This document shows positions 58,952 to 64,000 of a stretch of 64,000 nucleotides of DNA, piece after piece. The stretch is from Halobellus sp. MBLA0158 (GTDB lineage: Archaea; Halobacteriota; Halobacteria; Halobacteriales; Haloferacaceae). The first letter of the stretch is position 1; every line of letters starts with the position of its first letter. The stretch is from positions 62,001 through 126,000 of the forward strand of contig NZ_JBGNYA010000002.1 of the NCBI RefSeq assembly GCF_041477585.1, read 5' to 3'. Position numbers and translations under genes: made by a program. Under the pieces are notes generated by a model. That model worked only from the letters and a program-made list of their open reading frames with translations, searched no databases and was not told the origin of the DNA.

Positions 58952-59453
58952 CGGCTCGGATCCGACCGCTGTACTCGCAGCACTCGACCGCGCACAGGAT
59001 GCCTTCGAGATGGTGGGACGCGGTCGGATAGCGTTCGAGGAGGGGATCAGTGCCGATGAAGACTGGAAGACACAGCTGACGAAAGCGTGTCGCCTCCTCG
59101 AAGTCGTTGACACCCTCCAAGCACAGGACGGGTACTATACGGCCGTTATCGAGGTCTGTTTCGGCGCTATCGAACGGTCGATCGAGGCGTACGCGCTCGC
59201 GATGACGAACGATACGCTTCAGGACTTTCAGGACCACCAGTTCAGCTACGAGCGTGCCCACCAGATTGGGCTATTTGAGCGCGAGACCGCAGAGGCGATG
59301 AAGGACCTCTACAGCGAGAACCGGACAGAGAGTTATTACGGCGGTGGGCGTCCAACCCAAGAACAGGCGGAAGCAATGACTGACCTCGCCAGCGCCGTCC
59401 ATCAGTTCGCAGTGAGCCAGATCCGGGAAGGCGGCGTCTGTCTATGTGACTGA
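58944..59453 (+). CDS. HEPN-domain toxin
   Basis: The protein has 169 residues, helical. It shows the HEPN layout with AAVLAALDRAQ-like start, then ACRLLEVVDTLQAQDGYYTA and VIEVCFGAIERSIEAYALAM. The usual R-x4-6-H RNase motif is replaced by NRTESYYGGG, with Tyr where His is expected, so catalysis or the mode of neutralisation by the MNT partner (AMPylation of Tyr) may differ. It is coupled to the MNT gene. Confidence 0.82.
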   Translation: MSNGSDPTAVLAALDRAQDAFEMVGRGRIAFEEGISADEDWKTQLTKACRLLEVVDTLQAQDGYYTAVIEVCFGAIERSIEAYALAMTNDTLQDFQDHQFSYERAHQIGLFERETAEAMKDLYSENRTESYYGGGRPTQEQAEAMTDLASAVHQFAVSQIREGGVCLCD

Positions 59454-59477
59454 CTACGTTCCTTACTCCACAAGACT

Positions 59478-60740
59478 ATGGACCGGAATTCATCGACGGA
59501 ACGGACGCCACTGACCTCTCTCACGGAGTCTTTCGAGCGCTACCTCCTGGACAAGGGGAAAGGTCGCGGAGGCGATGGTGGGAACTACCGACGCAACGCA
59601 GCCCGCGAACTCAAACGATTCGCCGAGTGGGCCGCCGGCGACCGCGGCGGCGACGACTGGACCGGGATCGTCCCCGACGATGTCGACCGCGAGCCGACCT
59701 TCGAGGACCTCGACGAACGCGTCTTCCGCGAGTACGCCCGGCACCTCGGTGGAGATCGGGGACTCAAGCAGAACACGGTACAAACCTATTACCGCTATAT
59801 CTCTGCCTGGTGTGGCTGGTGCGTCAACGAAGGGTATCTCGAGGCGCATTACGCGCAGCGGGCGAGTGCGATGGCGCCGCTGCCGGAGGACGACGGCCGC
59901 AAGCCCGGTGACCAGCAGGCTTGGACGTCTGAACAGCGCCACGCCCTCACCCGCCACGTCGACGAACAGGCTCGCGAGGCCATCGAGCCGTACACGACAC
60001 TCCCGGAGGATACTGACCCTCTCGACACGCAGCGAGCACGCTACGCGGCGTTGAAGGCGGCTCGTGACCGGGCTCTGGTGTTCGTCCTCGCGTATACCGC
60101 CGTTCGGGTCGGGGAACTACTCCGGGACCCGAACGACCCGCGCCGACGCGGTGTTCGCTGGGAGGACCTCTCTCTCGACGACGGGAGTATGGACGTCTAC
60201 CGGAAGAAACAGCAATGGGACGCTGCGAGTCTTCCCGACCCAGTGATCTCGCCGCTGCGAAGCTATCACCAGTTGATGGACCCGCCGACGGAGCGCTGGC
60301 CCGTGTTTCCGACGTTCGACCAACGGACGCTCGCGGAGCTAGTCCGGGAAGAGCTAGCCGAACGAGGAGAACGCCCAGAGGCAATTACTGAGCAGCGAGA
60401 TGAGTACGCTCGCGACCTCCTGCTGGCGCTCGATGAGGATATTCGGCCGCCATCGATTACAACGGACGGCGCACGGTCGATTCTCCAGCGACTCTCAGAG
60501 GCTGCTGAGATCGACATCGACCATCCGAAACACGACTATCTCGCGCCTCACGGCGGTCGACGTGGGATGGGCGAGGTCCTCGTTCGTGCGTTCGGGTATA
60601 CGGTTGCAGCCCGATATCTCGACAATTCGGAGGAGATGGTTCGCGAGCGGTATTCCCATATTGAGGCCGGGGAACTCGGCGACGTTGCCACAGAAGCGCT
60701 CTCAGAAGTCGATGGTTCGGTAAACGACCGCCACGAGTAG
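59478..60740 (+). CDS. Tyrosine recombinase / phage-type integrase
   Basis: The protein has 420 residues. The N-terminal core-binding domain is FERYLLDKGKGRGGDGGNYR. The catalytic domain has AYTAVRVGELLRDPND with Arg I, LAPHGGRRGMGEVLVRAFGY with His-xx-Arg, and RYLDNSEEMVRERYSHIEAG with the Tyr nucleophile. The set R-H-R-Y is complete. It may have integrated a plasmid, virus or the flanking toxin-antitoxin island. No tRNA gene or att repeat is seen next to it. Confidence 0.9.
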   Translation: MDRNSSTERTPLTSLTESFERYLLDKGKGRGGDGGNYRRNAARELKRFAEWAAGDRGGDDWTGIVPDDVDREPTFEDLDERVFREYARHLGGDRGLKQNTVQTYYRYISAWCGWCVNEGYLEAHYAQRASAMAPLPEDDGRKPGDQQAWTSEQRHALTRHVDEQAREAIEPYTTLPEDTDPLDTQRARYAALKAARDRALVFVLAYTAVRVGELLRDPNDPRRRGVRWEDLSLDDGSMDVYRKKQQWDAASLPDPVISPLRSYHQLMDPPTERWPVFPTFDQRTLAELVREELAERGERPEAITEQRDEYARDLLLALDEDIRPPSITTDGARSILQRLSEAAEIDIDHPKHDYLAPHGGRRGMGEVLVRAFGYTVAARYLDNSEEMVRERYSHIEAGELGDVATEALSEVDGSVNDRHE

Positions 60741-60781
60741 CCGATTAGAGAGGGCTCGTCACAACATGGGAGTCGACGGCT

Positions 60782-62623
60782 TTAGATGCCCCATATGGCG
60801 GCGATGCCGGCTGTGGCGACGATAGCAAGCAGTAACTGGAGCGGGCCGCCGACCCGTAGGAAGTCTGTGAATTCGTAGTCGCCGGGGCCGTACACCATGA
60901 GATTCGTCTGGTAGCCCACCGGCGTCATAAACGATGTCGCGGACGCAAACATCACCGCGAGCAGGAACGCGAACTCGTTGGCGCCGAGCCGGGCGGCCGC
61001 GTCGACGCCAACGGGGATCATCAGCACTGCCGTTGCCACTGGCGTGATGACGCTCGCCAGTACGCCGGCGACGGCGTACAGCACGAACAGGACGCCGATC
61101 GGCGGGAGGATGGCGCTGGTGGCGACGATGAACTCCGCGACGACGGCTGCGCCACCCGTAGATTCCAGCGCGATGCCCAGCGGGATGACGCCCGCCAGCA
61201 GGAAGATCACGTTCCACGAGACGGCGTCGTAGGCGTCAGCGGTCGTGAGACAGCCCGTGACTACCATTGCGACGACGCCTGCGAGCGCTGCGATCACGAT
61301 CGGGAGGACGTTCAGTGCGGCGAGACCGACGACGCTCGCGAGGATTCCCACGGCGAGAGGCGTCTTCGACGAGAGGGGGGTGATCTCGTCGATGTCCGCG
61401 GTCGCCAGGTGCTCGAGAGCCTGCTCGTCAGCGACCACGAGGTCGCCGGTGTCCGTGAAGTACCGGATCGCCGTCGGTGTCGTCCGCACCAGCAGTAGAT
61501 CCCCCGCCTGGAGCGTACAGTCGTCGATGTTCGACCGGAGCAGGTCGCCGCCGCGGCGCACGGCGAGAACGCTCGTCTCGTGGTAGTCGTGGAGGCCAGT
61601 CTCGGCGACGGTCTCGCCCACGTACGGGGAGTATTCGGGGACGACCGCTTTCGCGAGCGTGCCGTCGGTGGCTGCCGACTCGAACGTCTCTCCGCTCACC
61701 GTCTCGCGGGCTCGCTGTCCGAGATCCGCGTCCTCGCGAAGCTGATTGACTGCCTGCAGGGAGCCGTGTACGACCAGAATGTCACCCGCTTCGACGACGC
61801 GGTCGGAGTGTGGACCGGCGTAGGCGTCGCCGTCACGGCGTGCTTGGAGGATTCGGATCTCGGGGTGCGCGCTGTCGAACGTCTCGACGGACAGGCCGAC
61901 GGCAGCGGACTCCGGTCGGACGTGCATAAACGTGAGGTAGTCGTCGAGGTCGAACTCCGCGACCGGGTCGCTGTCCACGGGGACGCGAGCGGGGGTGAGC
62001 CGCCAGCCGACGGTCAGCAGATACGTGAGGCCAACCGCGAGCAAGATGGCGCCGAGACCGGTGAACTCGAATATGCCGATGCCGTCGCGGCCATCGATGA
62101 GCAGGCGCGCGAAGTCGCTGGCGAGGATGTTCGTCGACGTTCCGACGAGCGTGAGCGTGCCGCCGAGAATGGCGGCGTACGACAGCGGGAGTAGGAGTTT
62201 CGACGGGCTCAACCCGGTTTTCTCGGCGAGCCCCGTGACCATCGGGATGAAGACGGCGACGACAGGCGTATTGTTCACGAATCCAGCGATGGGACCGGTC
62301 GTACAGACCGTGGCGATGAGCGCGCGGTACTTCCGACCGGCGGTGAACGCCGCAAGGTAGACGCCGAGTCGTTCAACGACGCCCGTGTTCTGGATGCCGG
62401 CACTGAGTATGTACATCGCGATGATGGTGACCGTCGCGGGATTTGCAAAGCCCGAGATAGCGGCCCGTGTTCCGACGCTGGTCCACGGTTCGAGGATGAC
62501 GAGCGCGGCGACGACGCTGATCGCGGTGACGTCGTTGGGTACGACTTCGGTGACGAACGCTATCAGCACGGCCAGGATGAGCAGGAAGACGACCATAACG
62601 CCCGACACCTCGAGAATCGGCAT
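60782..62623 (-). CDS. SLC13/DASS-type permease with two TrkA-C domains
   Basis: The protein has 613 residues. The N-terminal half has membrane segments with FVNNTPVVAVFIPMV and a LVGTSTNILAS motif typical of the SNT/SPT di-anion or sulfate transporter folds. Two RCK_C-like domains occupy about residues 200-400 (ILQARRDGDAYAGPHSDRVV; SVLAVRRGGDLLRSNIDDCT). Membrane segments resume to the end. This CitT/SLC13 with central TrkA-C layout is found for sulfate or dicarboxylate permeases in bacteria and archaea. Substrate uncertain. Confidence 0.88.
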   Translation of the reverse strand: MPILEVSGVMVVFLLILAVLIAFVTEVVPNDVTAISVVAALVILEPWTSVGTRAAISGFANPATVTIIAMYILSAGIQNTGVVERLGVYLAAFTAGRKYRALIATVCTTGPIAGFVNNTPVVAVFIPMVTGLAEKTGLSPSKLLLPLSYAAILGGTLTLVGTSTNILASDFARLLIDGRDGIGIFEFTGLGAILLAVGLTYLLTVGWRLTPARVPVDSDPVAEFDLDDYLTFMHVRPESAAVGLSVETFDSAHPEIRILQARRDGDAYAGPHSDRVVEAGDILVVHGSLQAVNQLREDADLGQRARETVSGETFESAATDGTLAKAVVPEYSPYVGETVAETGLHDYHETSVLAVRRGGDLLRSNIDDCTLQAGDLLLVRTTPTAIRYFTDTGDLVVADEQALEHLATADIDEITPLSSKTPLAVGILASVVGLAALNVLPIVIAALAGVVAMVVTGCLTTADAYDAVSWNVIFLLAGVIPLGIALESTGGAAVVAEFIVATSAILPPIGVLFVLYAVAGVLASVITPVATAVLMIPVGVDAAARLGANEFAFLLAVMFASATSFMTPVGYQTNLMVYGPGDYEFTDFLRVGGPLQLLLAIVATAGIAAIWGI

Positions 62624-62840
62624 ACGCGGGACGACTCACGTTGATCCCTTCACTGTTCCCCTCGGCCGGACACTGTCGATCGGAGCATAATTTATGGATC
62701 AGTTGGTCGATACAGCTACCAGCGCCGTTCTCGATATTACGGGACGTCACTCCAGAAGCACGATACCTAGATCGCGCTACAGGATGTAAAACGGAACGTA
62801 TCACTATTTCTGTATGACTCGGCGGCAGGGGATATGATGA
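62624..62840. other. Spacer between permease and transposase remnant
   Basis: Nothing gene-like was seen here. It is somewhat AT-rich near 62680-62700 and contains the presumed leftward permease promoter. Confidence 0.4.
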
Positions 62841-63110
62841 TCAGAAGCTCGGCGGTTCGCCCGTGACTACGGTATTCGGCCACTCATCAAGTATCGGGAG
62901 TTCACATTCCTCTACAAGGCGTGGAATACACGGCTGGATAGCGACCTCTACCATCGATGCAACACGAACGAGACGGTCAATGCAGCACTCAAACAGAAGT
63001 TCGGTGCCTTCGTCCGGTCACGTCGGTGGTGGAAGCAATTCCGCGAACTCGTCATCAAGTATGTCGTTTACAACGTGGAGCGAAGCCTCGTTATCTCGCG
63101 CGAGGAGTGA
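62841..63110 (+). pseudogene. 3' remnant of an IS5-like transposase
   Basis: The frame (62841-63110) encodes SEARRFARDYGIRPLIKYRE, then FTFLYKAWNTRLDSDLYHRC, NTNETVNAALKQKFGAFVRS and RRWWKQFRELVIKYVVYNVE to a TGA. The NETVN...KxxFGAFVRSRxWWKQFREL end is characteristic of haloarchaeal ISH transposases of the IS5-like group. Two stops lie just upstream in frame, and the D-D part is absent, so only the C-terminal third remains. Confidence 0.85.
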
Positions 63111-63138
63111 GAATATCTCTAATGCTGAGAGGAATGGA

Positions 63139-63166
63139 CTGCTGAATACAGAGGATGTATGCAGCA
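63139..63166. repeat. Inverted repeat, left copy, next to the transposase remnant
   Basis: CTGCTGAATACA begins at 63139 and, after GAGGAT, GTATGCAGCA follows. A related sequence lies in inverted orientation at 63938-63965 (CTGCTGAATACA, then TAGCGC, then GTATCCAGCA on the minus strand). The pair flanks the LysE gene and may mark remains of IS ends. Confidence 0.6.
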
Positions 63167-63214
63167 CTTGAATCACCGTTTCGGCCCCTCTGAGTCGAAA
63201 CCGGGGGGCTACAG

Positions 63215-63845
63215 CTACACCGCCCCCCAGAGAGCCAGTATTCCGAACCCGACGATGATGAGACCAGCCAGTTGACTCACCCGCCGCATCACAGTCCGGG
63301 TGAATCGTGTCCGGAACAGACTCACACCGACGCTCAGCGTGAGCCACCAGAGAGCCGAACCAAGGAAGACACCACCGACCAGTGCGGCGGCGTCGGCGTA
63401 CGCACCTGAAGTCCCGATTCCGAGCCCAGCGAAGATGCCAACGAAGGCGAGAATCGTCACTGGGTTGGTGATCGTCAGCAGAAACGTCGAGCCGTAGTCT
63501 CTGGTAAGTTCACTCGTGTTGGTGGCTGCGGTTGAGTCGTTTGTCGGCTCGGTACGGAAGGACTGGACGCCAAGGTACAACAGCAGTGCCCCGCCGATGA
63601 TCCGAATCGTCGTCTGGTGCTCCAACAGGAGTGACGAGACGAGTGTGACACCGAAGCCCGCGATAGCACCATACACGGCGTCCGCAGACGCGGCTCCGAG
63701 TCCACTGACGAACCCCGAGAGCCGGCCCTTAGAAAGCGTTCGCTGGATACACAGGACGCCAATCGGGCCAACCGGTGCGGCGATGGAGAACCCGAGGACG
63801 ATGCCCTGTAGCAGAATGTTGATTGTCGCTGTCGTTAATACGCAT
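63215..63845 (-). pseudogene. LysE/RhtB-family exporter with frameshift after the start codon
   Basis: The reading frame from 63841 down to 63215 encodes VLTTATINILLQGIVLGFSI then AAPVGPIGVLCIQRTLSKGR, the normal first helix and PVGP motif of LysE exporters, and continues through five more membrane segments to a stop at 63215. No ATG or GTG lies before the first helix in that frame. An ATG at 63843-63845 is one base out of frame, because an extra C follows it (ATG-C-GTA-TTA-ACG). Initiation inside at a GTG (63676) would lose about 55 residues including helix 1. Confidence 0.72.
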
Positions 63846-64000
63846 CACCTCACAGTCGCCTGAACACCGGGGGTGGATAAGTACGTTCTGAATGTCTGCT
63901 CCCTCGACAATCGAATCATTGAGGACTCTCGCCTGACTGCTGGATACGCGCTATGTATTCAGCAGGTTTGCTGAAACCTATCACTAATTGAGGATTTCAA
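63846..64000. repeat. Terminal spacer with inverted repeat, right copy
   Basis: No gene is seen to the window end. The 28-bp repeat at 63938-63965 is the inverted relative of 63139-63166. Confidence 0.5.

Noticed and set aside
59454-60800. Looked for tRNA gene or att repeats near the integrase
   Set aside because: No tRNA-like cloverleaf or clear direct repeat was found by eye next to the recombinase gene.

Overview
The window is haloarchaeal (class Halobacteria). Proteins are acidic and encoded by GC-rich codons, most operons show ATGA-type overlaps, many promoters look leaderless, and the replication and mobility genes are of archaeal types (Orc1/Cdc6, TRAM-domain, TrkH with Usp partners, MNT/HEPN). 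Two orc1/cdc6 genes, an origin-like repeat array, a ParA gene with its own repeats, several transposon remnants and decayed toxin-antitoxin genes suggest a megaplasmid or secondary chromosome. This is inferred from content only.

Layout. 1-2.8 kb: a partial HTH-nucleotidyltransferase gene, a small acidic protein gene followed by a MITE with target duplication, and a zinc-finger HNH endonuclease. 2.9-5.4 kb: a candidate replication origin in which nine copies of a 20-bp repeat flank an orc1 gene. 5.5-9.8 kb: a family-B DNA polymerase, and a second polB 5' copy split by a TnpB-type insertion element. 9.8-37.5 kb: a purine-degradation island. It encodes xanthine-dehydrogenase-type subunits, a probable adenine deaminase, several amidohydrolases, a Rieske oxygenase, a nucleoside-type ABC importer, an NCS2 permease, allantoinase, OHCU decarboxylase, uricase, HIU hydrolase, an allantoate-amidohydrolase-like enzyme and a DUF3830 protein. 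Together they could take imported purines to urate, then allantoin, then allantoate and beyond. 37.6-43 kb: a third polB 5' scrap, an operon of DEDD exonuclease, coiled-coil protein and a RecA/RadA-like protein without a Walker A motif, an acyltransferase and a second orc1. 43-48.5 kb: membrane and regulatory genes, parA, and a broken antitoxin/PIN-toxin pair. 49-55.4 kb: an APC transporter-Usp fusion, two Usp genes, an Lrp/TrkA-C regulator, a zinc ribbon and TrkH. 55.7-64 kb: an IS4-type transposase, an MNT/HEPN pair, a tyrosine recombinase, an SLC13-type permease, a transposase remnant and a LysE gene frameshifted after its start codon.

The most interesting signals are regulatory and architectural. 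(1) polB, its two decayed 5' copies and the RecA-like operon share one promoter module. It has a TTCCGGA box next to the TATA region and, 73-74 bp upstream, tandem TTCCGGAA palindromes 12 bp apart. The polymerase appears to lack proofreading residues, while the operon carries a RecA-like protein and a separate exonuclease. This resembles an inducible mutasome in outline. (2) A 41-bp element, TTAACCAACA-N21-TGTTGGTTAA, occurs three times with exactly the same spacing. (3) The purine island lies between two same-orientation polB 5' scraps, and its spacers carry GCCACA/TGTGGC inverted repeats that could be operators of a purine regulon.
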